Of a DNA stretch of 64,000 bases, positions 16,414 through 26,857 are shown in pieces. A program made the position numbers and the translations under genes. Position 1 is the first letter of the stretch. Each line of letters begins with the position of its first letter. The notes under the pieces were generated by a model, which worked only from the letters and a program-made list of their open reading frames with translations, was not told where the DNA came from and made no database searches. This stretch comes from Treponema sp. OMZ 787 (lineage in GTDB: Bacteria; Spirochaetota; Spirochaetia; Treponematales; Treponemataceae): contig NZ_CP051198.1 of assembly GCF_024181225.1 (NCBI RefSeq), positions 2,232,001-2,296,000 on the forward strand. The letters are read 5' to 3'.

Positions 16414-17907
16414 CTACAAATACTTAGCCGAAAGTCTGAGCAGGGTTTCCTGATCGGTTTCCTTGGTATTCACGATACCTGCAAGGCGGCGGTTGGACAT
16501 AACGGCTATACGGTTTGTGATACCTAAAATTTCGGGCATCTCGCTCGAAACAACGATTATAGTCTTACCCTCTTTGGCCATCTTGATAATGAGCTGATAT
16601 ATTTCGTACTTCGCTCCTACATCGATACCGCGGGTAGGTTCATCCATCAAAAATACATCGGGTGAACGCTCCAGCCATTTTCCAATTATAACCTTCTGCT
16701 GGTTTCCTCCGCTCAATGCAGAAATACTCTGATCAGCCGAAAGGCAGCGAGTCCTCATGGTGTCGATCTCTCTGTTGGCGGCTTCACGCATTTTACGGTT
16801 TGACAACACACCCATAGTTTTATAATTATCCAGATTGGTAATTACCGTGTTAAATTCGATTGTGTCCTTGCCGAACATTCCATTTAATTTACGCTCTTCG
16901 GTCAACAAGGCAAAGCCGTAGGACATAGCCTCTTTACTGCTTTTAAAATTAAGATATTTATCGTTAATACTTATGCTTCCCGATTCTATAGTGCGGATAC
17001 CGAATAGGGCTTCCAAAAGCTCGCTCCTTCCGGCACCGACAAGACCATAGAGGCCTAAAATTTCTCCCTTCCTTACGGTAAAGGAAATATCTTCAAGCAC
17101 AGGTGCATATTTTGTTTTTAAGTTTTCTATTTTTAAAAAGTCTTCTCCGGGCACATTATCCACATCGGGGAAACGCTTATCCAGAGATCGGCCTACCATG
17201 GCCGCAATAATTTCATTCATATTTGTTTCGGCGATGGGTTTTGAAAGAATCATTTTCCCGTCCCGTAAAACGGCAACCTCATCGCAAACTTCAAAAACCT
17301 CATCCATCTTATGCGAAATATAAATAAATGAAACGCCTTTTTTTTGCAAGGCTCTGATTATCGAAAAAAGTTTTTTTACTTCCCTCTCAGTTAAAGAAGA
17401 AGTAGGCTCATCCAATACGATGAGCTTCGCATCATAAGAAACAGCCTTTGCTATTTCGACCATCTGCCTCTGCGAAACAGACATGGTACGCATTATTGTT
17501 TTTGGATTGACATTCATATTGAGCGAAGAAAAAAGAGAACTTGCAGATTCAAACATTTTTATTTCGTCAACAATCCCGAAGTTGGTCGGGTATCTGCCTA
17601 AAAATAAATTATCGGTAACGGTTCTGTCAAGACAAAGATTAAGCTCTTGATGAACCATAGCGACTCCGCTTTCAAGAGCTTCTTTAGGATTTTTAAATTC
17701 TATTGATTTATTTAATAAAGAAATGGTGCCCTCATCCCGCGTATATATACCGAAAAGGCACTTCATCATGGTGGATTTTCCCGCCCCGTTTTCTCCCATA
17801 AGTCCCATTACGGAGCCTGGTTTTACGGTTAAGTTAATACCGTCCAAAACCTTGTTTTTTCCGAAGGATTTTGAAAGGTTTTTTATTTCAAGAACTACAT
17901 CACTCAT
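16414..17907 (-). CDS. mglA: Galactose/glucose ABC transporter ATPase
   Basis: This 497-residue protein has two ABC domains in tandem, as in MglA/RbsA/XylG, and powers sugar uptake by MglBC. First domain: Walker A GENGAGKST, LSV-type signature MSVSQRQMVEIAKA and Walker B LIVLDEPTSSLT. Second domain: the degenerate Walker A GLVGAGRSE, signature LSGGNQQKV and Walker B FLMDEPTRGIDVG. This asymmetry is normal for the family. The ATG at 17907 starts MSDVVLEIKNLSKSFG. A GTG 12 nt upstream is possible but overlaps the GGAG site. It is separated from mglB by about 110 bp holding a hairpin. Confidence 0.93.
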   Translation of the reverse strand: MSDVVLEIKNLSKSFGKNKVLDGINLTVKPGSVMGLMGENGAGKSTMMKCLFGIYTRDEGTISLLNKSIEFKNPKEALESGVAMVHQELNLCLDRTVTDNLFLGRYPTNFGIVDEIKMFESASSLFSSLNMNVNPKTIMRTMSVSQRQMVEIAKAVSYDAKLIVLDEPTSSLTEREVKKLFSIIRALQKKGVSFIYISHKMDEVFEVCDEVAVLRDGKMILSKPIAETNMNEIIAAMVGRSLDKRFPDVDNVPGEDFLKIENLKTKYAPVLEDISFTVRKGEILGLYGLVGAGRSELLEALFGIRTIESGSISINDKYLNFKSSKEAMSYGFALLTEERKLNGMFGKDTIEFNTVITNLDNYKTMGVLSNRKMREAANREIDTMRTRCLSADQSISALSGGNQQKVIIGKWLERSPDVFLMDEPTRGIDVGAKYEIYQLIIKMAKEGKTIIVVSSEMPEILGITNRIAVMSNRRLAGIVNTKETDQETLLRLSAKYL

Positions 17908-17949
17908 CCCAAAGATCACACTCCTTTTAAAGCCTCTTATTTATTTTAA

Positions 17950-17972
17950 GGCAGGAGAAAAATTCCCCTGCC
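17950..17972 (-). terminator. Intercistronic hairpin between mglB and mglA
   Basis: GGCAGG (17950-17955) pairs with CCTGCC (17967-17972), with further partial pairing inside. There is no strong U-tract after it on the minus strand. It may act as a partial terminator or 3' stabiliser that makes mglB mRNA more abundant than mglAC, as in many binding-protein operons. Confidence 0.5.
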
Positions 17973-18017
17973 CTAAAAACCATCAAAGATTAACGGCTGC
18001 CTTAAATTTAAGACTCA

Positions 18018-19250
<1,233 letters not shown>

Positions 19251-19267
19251 TTATTACCTTTGAGTAT

Positions 19268-19297
19268 ATTATATTTTATAAAATATGTCTATATCAA
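19268..19297 (-). promoter_or_regulatory. Promoter of the mgl operon
   Basis: On the minus strand, TTGATA (19297-19292), an 18-nt spacer and a perfect TATAAT (19273-19268) lie about 40 nt upstream of mglB. Confidence 0.7.
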
Positions 19298-19336
19298 ATT
19301 CACGGCTTTTAGCTAGAAAAAAATTAAAAAAATTGG

Positions 19337-19342
19337 TATAAT
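19337..19342 (+). promoter_or_regulatory. -10 box placing the start at the thioesterase ATG
   Basis: A perfect TATAAT ends 6 nt before the ATG at 19349, so the expected transcription start coincides with the start codon. No Shine-Dalgarno sequence is present and no good -35 box was found. Confidence 0.5.
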
Positions 19343-19348
19343 CACTCC

Positions 19349-20224
19349 ATGATAATAGATAATAAATTCACTGTACGCCATAAGATTCTCACAGGAAACA
19401 TAGACGGAAAATGCAGGGCAACTCCGATGGAGTTTGCTATTTTGCTGCAAGAGCTGGCAGCAGGACATTACGGCACGACGGGACTTTCCATCCCTCACTT
19501 ACAAAAAATGGGCATGACATGGGTAATAACAAAACAGCATTTTGAAATTGCCGAATACCCTCTTTGGATGGATGATTTAATAGTACAAACTTGGGCACAG
19601 CCGCCCAAGGGCTTTTTTTGCTTTAGAGACTTTGCTTTCTTTTATGCAAGAAACGGAAAAAAAGCTTCCATCGATGATGCATTTGAAGAAAATTTAAGTA
19701 TCGAAGAAGAACGAGAAAAAAGGCTATCTATAGAAGAATTTAAAGGGCTCTCAAAGCCTTTTTTTAGAGCAAGCTCATGCTGGGTAATATTGAATTCTGA
19801 AACCGGACAGCCTATAAAACCCGATGAAAGAACTATGGGAAATTTAGCCTTTAATGATGAGCACCTTGAGGGTAAGGTCTTTGCAAAGATTACATTACCG
19901 GAAAAATGGGAAACGGAAGAAAAATTCAAGCCTACCCTTTTGGACATAGACATGAATTCCCATGTAAACAATTTAAATTACTTGAGATGGATTTTATCCT
20001 ACATGGATGCAGATTTTTGTAAGGGCAAATTACTTAAGACCCTCGATACAAACTTCGTTTCATCGGCAATGTACGGCGAAGAACTGATATGCAGATCAAG
20101 CCTTTCTGAAAATGTATGTATTCACTCCATAATAAGAGCCGAAGACAAAAGCGAAGTTTTCAAGGCCCGTTCCGAATGGGCTGACGAAAAGACTCTTTCA
20201 AGAGAGTTAAAGGTAAAAGCTTAA
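19349..20224 (+). CDS. Acyl-ACP thioesterase
   Basis: This 291-residue double hot-dog protein of the acyl-ACP thioesterase family releases fatty acids from acyl carrier protein. The first hot-dog has MEFAILLQELAAGHYG and MTWVITKQHFEI. The second has the catalytic-region DIDMNSHVNNLNYLRW. Between about residues 105 and 135 there is an acidic insertion with recurring SIEE/SIDD units that typical family members do not need. The gene is probably transcribed leaderless (see the -10 box), is divergent from mglB and ends at its own terminator. Confidence 0.88.
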   Translation: MIIDNKFTVRHKILTGNIDGKCRATPMEFAILLQELAAGHYGTTGLSIPHLQKMGMTWVITKQHFEIAEYPLWMDDLIVQTWAQPPKGFFCFRDFAFFYARNGKKASIDDAFEENLSIEEEREKRLSIEEFKGLSKPFFRASSCWVILNSETGQPIKPDERTMGNLAFNDEHLEGKVFAKITLPEKWETEEKFKPTLLDIDMNSHVNNLNYLRWILSYMDADFCKGKLLKTLDTNFVSSAMYGEELICRSSLSENVCIHSIIRAEDKSEVFKARSEWADEKTLSRELKVKA

Positions 20225-20251
20225 ACAGAGCAGCACAAATTGAACCTTCGA

Positions 20252-20284
20252 AAAAAAGCCGCATAAATTATGCGGCTTTTTACT
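20252..20284. terminator. Intrinsic terminator, probably bidirectional
   Basis: The GC-rich stem AAGCCGCATAA/TTATGCGGCTT has an A-run before and a T-run after. It lies between the convergent thioesterase and signal peptidase genes. Confidence 0.9.
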
Positions 20285-20289
20285 TAAAC

Positions 20290-21975
20290 TTACTTTACCA
20301 AACCGAAACGGGCTCTGGGGAAAAGAATCAGGTTTACTGTTCCTAACATCCTTGAAGAATGAATATAGCGGGGAGCCACATTTGTTACAAACATCATGGA
20401 CATGGGATCATCCTTATTTAGAGCTTCCAAGTGGTATTGATATTCGTGCCTCATGTCCGTGGAGTTAAAGCGGTTATCCCCCATCATAAAGTAGCAGTTT
20501 TCGGGAATGTATTCTTCTTCTCCCTTGGGGAATTCATCCATGTTTCTTTGAGACGAAAGTGCTAAATAGTAAAGGTACTCGCCAAGCTCGTTTATGATAG
20601 CTTGACGCTCTACATCAGAAGAAAAGGCAGCCTCGCTCACATTGGCTTTATAAAGCTCCGCGTTTCGTACAAGGAGCTTTCCAAAACTAAGTTTTATAAG
20701 AATATCGAGTTGGGCATTTCTCATTTCGTATAAATTGAAAGAATTTGTTTTGACTGTTTTTTTCCATGAGGTTAAAAAATCCTCAAACCATGTAAGACCG
20801 CCGTCCGTTGTCAAAATTTTTGAGGCTATTGCCTCATTATCACGAGCCATTTGGGTAACCAGGTACTGAGCCTTGTTTAAAAAGTCCTTGGCCGAAAAAA
20901 CCTTGTCGGGCTTTGACTTTATTTCTTTCATTTTTTTTACCAAGGCCGCAGCTTCAGCTTCTGCCTCATCAAAATTTACCCTAGCCCTCCAAGCCTCCAC
21001 CGATTGAAGACGGTTTAAGTCTTCGGTATTCATTTTTACATCTTTTACATATTTTAAACTTGACTGGGGAAGTTTGGATAAATCCCACACGGCATAAGCA
21101 CTTTCATCAAAGGCCTTAAAATCCTTTTCACCGGCTTTTTTTATGTAAAGCACCCCGTCGACAAGCATCAGTTTTTCTCCGCCTACACCGACAATTCTTT
21201 TTACCAAGGGATCAGCCTTTATTCTTCCGCCTTCGTCCTTGTTGATGTTTACCATAGTAAGAGTCAGATATTGAACCAACTGAGAGGTAAAAAATTTAAG
21301 CTCATTATTCGGATCGTTTTCGTAATGAGGATTCCGGATTATAACCACGTCTCCCCTCTTATAATTATAAATTTGAGGAAACCTGAATGAAGAAAGCGGA
21401 AAGGTCGGCCCTGCAGCAGCCTTAAAACCTGCAACCCTATCGCCTATCATAAACTGCTGTACCATAGATTCTGAAGGAATAACATAGAGCTGCAAAACAA
21501 AAACGCTAAAAAGAAGAACTATACAGGCAGCCTGCAATATTGCATCCGCCCAATCCAAAATTTCTGAAATAAAAGAACGCTTTTTTTTAAGGATTTCCGG
21601 CAATTCAGGAAAATATTTAGGCAGCCTTTTATCCTTTAATCTGAACAAAAGTATCCTGTTGTAAACAACTAATACAATCCAATAAAGGGCTAAGACTGCA
21701 TCAAGGGTAGACCTATCCTCTCCGCTTTGAACAGCCCTGGACATAATAAAGCAGGCCATAAAAATATAGGGCACATATTCCATAGTTTTACGCATTACAA
21801 GCATTGAACTTACAGTCTTTTTTTTGAAAAAAGAAAATATACAAAAAGCGTTCCAAATAGAATAAGCCGAACCTAAGGCCGCTGCAAATACGGCAAGGCC
21901 TGAGCCGTTTTTTATAATTAACAAGATTGAAAATAAGAAACTTAAAACCGATTCTGCGTAAAAAAGGATAGACAT
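20290..21975 (-). CDS. lepB: Signal peptidase I, enlarged form
   Basis: This inner-membrane serine protease removes signal peptides from exported proteins. At 561 residues it is much longer than usual (about 200-330). Several N-terminal hydrophobic segments lead to the catalytic region: the Ser in IPSESMVQQF near residue 170, the general-base Lys in DPLVKRIVGVGGEKL near 259, and the closing motif NCYFMMGDNRFNSTD near residue 500. The usual proline after SM is replaced. Between the Lys region and MGDNR are about 200 extra, mostly helical and charged residues. The start has AGGAG upstream. The family call is firm; the role of the insertion is unknown. Confidence 0.92.
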   Translation of the reverse strand: MSILFYAESVLSFLFSILLIIKNGSGLAVFAAALGSAYSIWNAFCIFSFFKKKTVSSMLVMRKTMEYVPYIFMACFIMSRAVQSGEDRSTLDAVLALYWIVLVVYNRILLFRLKDKRLPKYFPELPEILKKKRSFISEILDWADAILQAACIVLLFSVFVLQLYVIPSESMVQQFMIGDRVAGFKAAAGPTFPLSSFRFPQIYNYKRGDVVIIRNPHYENDPNNELKFFTSQLVQYLTLTMVNINKDEGGRIKADPLVKRIVGVGGEKLMLVDGVLYIKKAGEKDFKAFDESAYAVWDLSKLPQSSLKYVKDVKMNTEDLNRLQSVEAWRARVNFDEAEAEAAALVKKMKEIKSKPDKVFSAKDFLNKAQYLVTQMARDNEAIASKILTTDGGLTWFEDFLTSWKKTVKTNSFNLYEMRNAQLDILIKLSFGKLLVRNAELYKANVSEAAFSSDVERQAIINELGEYLYYLALSSQRNMDEFPKGEEEYIPENCYFMMGDNRFNSTDMRHEYQYHLEALNKDDPMSMMFVTNVAPRYIHSSRMLGTVNLILFPRARFGLVK

Positions 21976-22205
21976 GAAAACTCCTGATAATTTCTATATT
22001 AATTAATTAACTAACTACCTAAACAAAATAAAGGCCGATAGGCAACAGAGTATATCAGTTTTTTATACTTTGTGCTAGGGATTGGAGAAAACTTGCCAAT
22101 ACGCATCATAGAGAGGTTCATTTTTTCTAATTTACGTTTTTTTTCAAATAAATCCTATAAATATAATGAGGGGAGAAAACTATAAAAATTAATAGGAGAA
22201 CACAA

Positions 22206-22970
22206 ATGGTAAAAAGATTTGAAGATTTAACTTTTACGGACGATTTTATGTTTTGTAAAGTCATGCAAGAGCCTTATTTATGTAAAAGACTTATTGAAAT
22301 GATATTATTCGATTCGATAGGTAAAATTTCTTATATTTCGTTACAGCATAATATTAAAACCTATGAACAAGCAAAGTCGATAAGACTTGATGTTCTAGTA
22401 CAGACTGAAAACGGCAAATTTTATGATGTTGAAATGCAGGTAAGCAATGAGAGGAATATACCTAAGCGAATGAGATTTTACCAGGCAGCTATCGATATTT
22501 CGTTCTTGGATAAAGGCAATTCTTATACTAACTTAAATGATACTTTTATAATTTTTATCTGTATGTTTGACACTGTAGGCAAAAACATGCCTATCTATAC
22601 CTTTGAAAACATCTGCATAGAGGATAAAAATACCACTTTACAAGACGGCACACAAAAAGTTATAATAAATGCAGAGGCTTTCAAGAACATTAAGAATGAT
22701 GATTTAAAGGAATTTTTAGAATACCTTAAAACAGGTAAGGCAAAGACTGAATTTACAAGGAGGTTAGAAAAAATGATACAGGCAATAAAAAATAATGAAC
22801 AAGCAAGACAAGAATACAGATTAATGTCTACCTTTGAAATGGACGCCAGAGATAGAGGAGCTCATGATAAAGCCCTAGAAACAGCCAAACTCATGAAAAT
22901 GGAAAAATGTGATAATAATTTTATCATGAGAATGACAGGGCTTTCTGAAACAGAGATTGAAAAACTGTAA
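22206..22970 (+). CDS. Rpn family PD-(D/E)XK nuclease
   Basis: This 254-residue member of the Rpn/transposase_31-like group of recombination-promoting nucleases starts FTDDFMFCKVMQ. It has the nuclease core RLDVLVQ then YDVEMQ with the spaced Asp and Glu-x-Gln catalytic residues, followed by MRFYQAAID. The C-terminus has a short helical region ending MTGLSETEIEKL. These genes are multicopy and variable in treponemes and behave like selfish or defence-related elements. AGGAG precedes the ATG. No terminal repeats or target duplications are evident around it. The 230 bp upstream hold no gene. Confidence 0.85.
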   Translation: MVKRFEDLTFTDDFMFCKVMQEPYLCKRLIEMILFDSIGKISYISLQHNIKTYEQAKSIRLDVLVQTENGKFYDVEMQVSNERNIPKRMRFYQAAIDISFLDKGNSYTNLNDTFIIFICMFDTVGKNMPIYTFENICIEDKNTTLQDGTQKVIINAEAFKNIKNDDLKEFLEYLKTGKAKTEFTRRLEKMIQAIKNNEQARQEYRLMSTFEMDARDRGAHDKALETAKLMKMEKCDNNFIMRMTGLSETEIEKL

Positions 22971-23037
22971 TTTAATATTTTAAAAATTGTCTTTTATCAA
23001 TAACCACTGCATTGAACCAGCGAAGTGGAAACATACC

Positions 23038-23060
23038 AAAAATCCGGCCTATAGATTTTT
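23038..23060 (+). terminator. Weak AT-rich terminator after the Rpn gene
   Basis: AAAAATC (23038-23044) pairs with GATTTTT (23054-23060) and is followed by more T. The stem is AT-rich, so efficiency is doubtful. Confidence 0.35.
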
Positions 23061-23101
23061 TTAAGCAAAAGCGGTACAATAATGCCTTTGGAGAAGTAAT
23101 T

Positions 23102-24877
23102 ATGAAGATGACGCAGATGTATATGCCTACATTGAGAGAGATTCCGAATGAGGCTGTTGTTGAAAGCCATAAGCTGCTTTTAAGGGCAGGAATGATAAGA
23201 AATTTGGCAAACGGGCTTTTTGCCTATCTCCCCCTCGGCTTAAAGGCCTTTAGAAAGGTCGAAAAAATTATCAGGGAAGAAATGGATGCAATAGGCTGTC
23301 TCGAATTTAAGCCTCCCGTAATCGTTCCGGGTGAAATTTGGCAGGAATCGGGAAGATGGGATTCTATGGGGCCTGAACTTTTGCGCATTAAAAACCGCTT
23401 AAACCAAGAGTTGGTAGTAAGCCCCACGGCCGAAGAAGCCTTCACGGCTCTTTTAAAGAACGAATTATCATCTTACAAAAACTATCCGGTCTTAACCTAT
23501 CAGATTAACACAAAATACCGCGACGAGATCAGGCCCCGCTACGGGCTTATGAGAACCCGCGAATTTACAATGAAGGATGCTTATTCTTTCCATACAAATG
23601 ACGAAAGTTTGGACGAAGCCTATCTCAGCTTTGAAAAAGCCTATGTAAAGATTTTTAAGCGCTGCGGCCTTACCGTAATAGGCGTAAAAGCCGATTCGGG
23701 GGCGATGGGAGGAAGCGGCTCGCAGGAGTTTATGGTAGAGTCTTCCGTAGGGGACGACACACTCCTTATCTGCCCTTCTTGCGGTTATGCAGCAAACGAA
23801 GAAAAGGCGGCCTGCGCACCCGACAAGGAGCAAGGTTCGGCTTCTGCAATTAGTATAGAAGAAATTGAAACACCCAACGTAAAAACGATAGAAGAACTTA
23901 CAGCCTTTTTAAAAACGGAAAGCTCTTCCTTTATAAAAACCTTGATTTACCGCGTAGAAAATTCCGAAGTGCTCGGCAATGCAGAAAACGGTAAAAAAAG
24001 TGCAAAAAACGCAGAGCTGGAAGCTCTTTTAATTGCCGTCTGCATAAGGGGAGACTTGGAGGTAAACGAAGCAAAATTAAAATCCTCCCTTAAAGCCTCG
24101 GAAGCAATCCTCGCAAGCGATGCCGAAGTCGAAGAAGCTACAGGCACAGTTGTAGGCTTTGCGGGTCCCGTAGGCTTAAAAAACATTCCCGTAATTGCCG
24201 ATGAAAGCGTTATGCTCATGCACGATGCTGTAACCGGAGCCTTAAAAAAGGATAAACACCTCATCCACGTTGAGCCTTCAAGGGATTTTATACCCGCCCA
24301 TGTCTTTGACCTCCGCACGGTAAGAGCAGGAGATAAGTGCTCCGTATGCGGCACCCCTCTTTACACTAAAAAGGGCAATGAACTCGGCCACATCTTTAAG
24401 CTGGGCTATAAATATACAAAGTCAATGAACATGACCTATCTTGACGAAAACGGAAAACAGCAACATCCCTCGATGGGCTGCTACGGCATAGGGCTTGACC
24501 GCCTTACGGCTTCAATCGTTGAAGAACACCACGATGAAGACGGAATAATCTGGCCAATGAGCGTCGCTCCCTTTCAGGTTGCCATAGTTCCCATAAAATA
24601 CGAGGGCGAAATGCAAAAGGAAGCCGACCGCCTCTATGACGAGTGCAAAAAAAGAGGAATTGAAGTTCTCTTGGATGACCGAAAAGAAAGAACCGGCGTT
24701 AAATTTAAGGATATGGACCTTATAGGCATCCCGATAAGGCTCGTAGTCGGCGAAAAAAATCTTCCCAATATCGAATTTAAACTGAGAAGCAGTTCTGAAA
24801 ACAGCTTGGTCAATAAAGGCGAAGTGATGGATTTGGTAGAAAAAACCGTAAAAGAAGAACTTGCAAAATTAAGCTAG
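23102..24877 (+). CDS. proS: Prolyl-tRNA synthetase
   Basis: This class II aminoacyl-tRNA synthetase charges tRNA-Pro. The 591-residue protein starts MKMTQMYMPTLREIPNEAVV, the normal bacterial start, with GGAGAAG upstream. A longer TTG-initiated reading lacks family similarity and was not used. Motif 2 is seen in YRDEIRPRYGLMRTREFTMKDAYSF (cited in parts) and motif 3 in GCYGIGLDRLTASIVE. The bacterial-type INS editing insertion lies between about residues 225 and 400. It includes a CPSCGYAANEEKA zinc-like site and a later CSVCG, and its charged stretch is shorter or altered compared with E. coli. The anticodon-binding domain is C-terminal. Confidence 0.96.
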   Translation: MKMTQMYMPTLREIPNEAVVESHKLLLRAGMIRNLANGLFAYLPLGLKAFRKVEKIIREEMDAIGCLEFKPPVIVPGEIWQESGRWDSMGPELLRIKNRLNQELVVSPTAEEAFTALLKNELSSYKNYPVLTYQINTKYRDEIRPRYGLMRTREFTMKDAYSFHTNDESLDEAYLSFEKAYVKIFKRCGLTVIGVKADSGAMGGSGSQEFMVESSVGDDTLLICPSCGYAANEEKAACAPDKEQGSASAISIEEIETPNVKTIEELTAFLKTESSSFIKTLIYRVENSEVLGNAENGKKSAKNAELEALLIAVCIRGDLEVNEAKLKSSLKASEAILASDAEVEEATGTVVGFAGPVGLKNIPVIADESVMLMHDAVTGALKKDKHLIHVEPSRDFIPAHVFDLRTVRAGDKCSVCGTPLYTKKGNELGHIFKLGYKYTKSMNMTYLDENGKQQHPSMGCYGIGLDRLTASIVEEHHDEDGIIWPMSVAPFQVAIVPIKYEGEMQKEADRLYDECKKRGIEVLLDDRKERTGVKFKDMDLIGIPIRLVVGEKNLPNIEFKLRSSSENSLVNKGEVMDLVEKTVKEELAKLS

Positions 24878-24889
24878 AGGCTTTTTAAG

Positions 24890-25924
24890 ATGAAAAAGAT
24901 TTTAAGTTTAAGCTTTTTGCTTTTTTTTCTCCTTACGGCAGCGGCTTTTAGCTTTGCCGCTGAGGAAAAGCCCGCATGGGAGGGTACGGAATCGGGGGAT
25001 TATGTTATCTACCGCGACCTTTCATGGAAGGAACCGGCTTGGGCAGGCTTTTTATATTACAACGATAACGAAATAGGCAGCTTCTTGTACACCTCGAACG
25101 GAAAAATCTTTGCAAAGGTTCTTTTTAGCGGAGAAATTTTGGATGGGGACTTCGTAATCACAGGCCAAAACAACATTTCGGGCATCAACACGGACCCTGC
25201 CTACACCTATGCCGTAAACTATCTTATGGGAATGCTCCCTAAACTCTATTCGTGGAAATCTCAAAACCTGATTGAAAGCCTCGTAATAAAAACAGGCTCC
25301 AAAACGGTAAATGAAGAACAATTCGGAGGCGAAAGCGAGGTAAAATTCCAATCCTACATACCCCTCTTTCATGTAAAAGAGATTTTAGATTCCGGTAAGA
25401 AAAAAGCCTTTGAGCTGGTAGAAATGGGAAAAACCATGGACGAAAAAACTTTTTTTGAGTTTACCCCCAACGAAGAAACTAAACAGCTTGAGACCAAATT
25501 CGTTTTAAACCCTAAGGCAAAAAAAGAGCAAAGAACAGTTGACGGAATAAAACTTTCCTTAGACAGCCAATGGAAGCAGATAGCAGACAATGCTTTTTTA
25601 ATGGGAAATGAGGCCTTTTTAAATGTCAACACCATCGACTTAAAAAAGACACCCGATATTAAAGGCCGGGAGGCAGATTTTTTGATAAAATACTTTTCGT
25701 CTTCGGGTAAGGCCTCAAAGGTGCTTGCAAAAAATACGGAAGTTACCGGCTCAAAACAAAAATTTAAAATCATAAACAAAGTCTATGATCTTGAAACAAA
25801 GAGCACAAAGCACGATATTAAACTGGTAATCAAAAAAGAAAATTCAAAGTATACTGTAGTAAGTTTAACCGTCGATAAGGCTTCGTACCAAAAGTACAAA
25901 GAATATTTTGACGGCTTATTTTAA
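24890..25924 (+). CDS. Secreted protein of unknown function
   Basis: This is a 344-residue protein with a clear signal peptide: two lysines, a leucine-rich core and a likely cleavage site after SFAA near residue 24. There is no lipobox cysteine. The mature part is rich in Lys, Glu and aromatic residues in alternating patterns that suggest beta structure. I recognise no domain. It starts 12 nt after proS, with GAGG upstream, and precedes an acyltransferase gene by 21 nt, so it is likely cotranscribed with both. It is probably periplasmic or envelope-associated. Confidence 0.75.
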   Translation: MKKILSLSFLLFFLLTAAAFSFAAEEKPAWEGTESGDYVIYRDLSWKEPAWAGFLYYNDNEIGSFLYTSNGKIFAKVLFSGEILDGDFVITGQNNISGINTDPAYTYAVNYLMGMLPKLYSWKSQNLIESLVIKTGSKTVNEEQFGGESEVKFQSYIPLFHVKEILDSGKKKAFELVEMGKTMDEKTFFEFTPNEETKQLETKFVLNPKAKKEQRTVDGIKLSLDSQWKQIADNAFLMGNEAFLNVNTIDLKKTPDIKGREADFLIKYFSSSGKASKVLAKNTEVTGSKQKFKIINKVYDLETKSTKHDIKLVIKKENSKYTVVSLTVDKASYQKYKEYFDGLF

Positions 25925-25945
25925 AAGATTTTACGGAGGTTCAAA

Positions 25946-26830
25946 ATGCAGCAGACTTTAATGGAGTATGTTAGAGAAAAATTACCTGAAATTACAAAAC
26001 ATAAGAGTGCAAACCATGAAGTTACACCCGAAAATGTATTTCAAAAAGGAAATTCCGATCTGGCTAAAATTCTTGACAAGATGGTAGACGATCTCGCCCT
26101 TGAAAGTTCGGAGTTCAGACACCCTGAACACTTAGAAGAATTTTTAAACGAAGTAAAAACAGGAAAAAAAGGCATTATCCTTGCAGAACACTACAGCAAC
26201 ATGGATTACCCTGCTTTTATAAATTTGATGAAAAAAACAGGCCCAAAGGGAACTGAACTAGCAGAAAAATGTATCGCAATGGCCGGCTTAAAACTTGGGG
26301 AAGACAATCCCTATGTTGCCGCCTTTGCAGGATCATACGACCGCATTTACATATACCCAAGCCGTTCCATCAAATCAATCAAGGACCCGAAACTCTTGGA
26401 AGAAGAATTAAAACGCAGCAAGATGATAAATCTCGCTTCAATGCGTGCCCTCGAAAAAGCAAAAGAAGAAGGCAGGGTAATTCTTGTATATCCTGCGGGT
26501 ACAAGATACCGCCCAGGAACCCCCGAAACAAAGAAGGGTGTAAAAGAAATCGACTCTTATATTAAGATGTCAGATATAATGCTTTTAATTTCTACCAACG
26601 GAAACTGTCTGCGCATTTCCGATTCCGGAGATATGACAGAAGATACTATCCATAAAGATAGGCTCATTTTTGATGCAAGCCCCGTCATAAACTGTGAAGA
26701 ATATAGAGAAAGGGTAAAGGCCGAACACTCGGAACTTACAGGTATCGACAAAAAGCAGGCCGTAGTCGATCAGGTAATGGCCGACCTTGAAAAAATGCAC
26801 GAAGCAAACGAAATCGGACGGCTCGATTAG
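25946..26830 (+). CDS. PlsC-like acyltransferase
   Basis: This 294-residue protein resembles glycerol-3-phosphate or 1-acyl-glycerol-3-phosphate acyltransferases. The catalytic HX4D motif is seen in LAEHYSNMDYPAF near residue 80, followed by a block with IYIYPSRS and by VILVYPAGTRYRPGT, which resembles the EGTRS-type motif with Ala-Gly in place of Glu-Gly. No membrane segment is obvious, so it may be peripheral. GGAGG precedes the ATG. It is flanked by a secreted protein and a thioesterase, consistent with a phospholipid or lipid-remodelling role. The acceptor is not known. Confidence 0.8.
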   Translation: MQQTLMEYVREKLPEITKHKSANHEVTPENVFQKGNSDLAKILDKMVDDLALESSEFRHPEHLEEFLNEVKTGKKGIILAEHYSNMDYPAFINLMKKTGPKGTELAEKCIAMAGLKLGEDNPYVAAFAGSYDRIYIYPSRSIKSIKDPKLLEEELKRSKMINLASMRALEKAKEEGRVILVYPAGTRYRPGTPETKKGVKEIDSYIKMSDIMLLISTNGNCLRISDSGDMTEDTIHKDRLIFDASPVINCEEYRERVKAEHSELTGIDKKQAVVDQVMADLEKMHEANEIGRLD

Positions 26831-26857
26831 AAAAAATTTTTATATTAAGGAAAGATT

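Noticed and set aside
22981-23101. N-terminal extension of ProS from a TTG
   Set aside because: The extra 30 residues have no similarity to ProS, and the ATG at 23102 has a good RBS.
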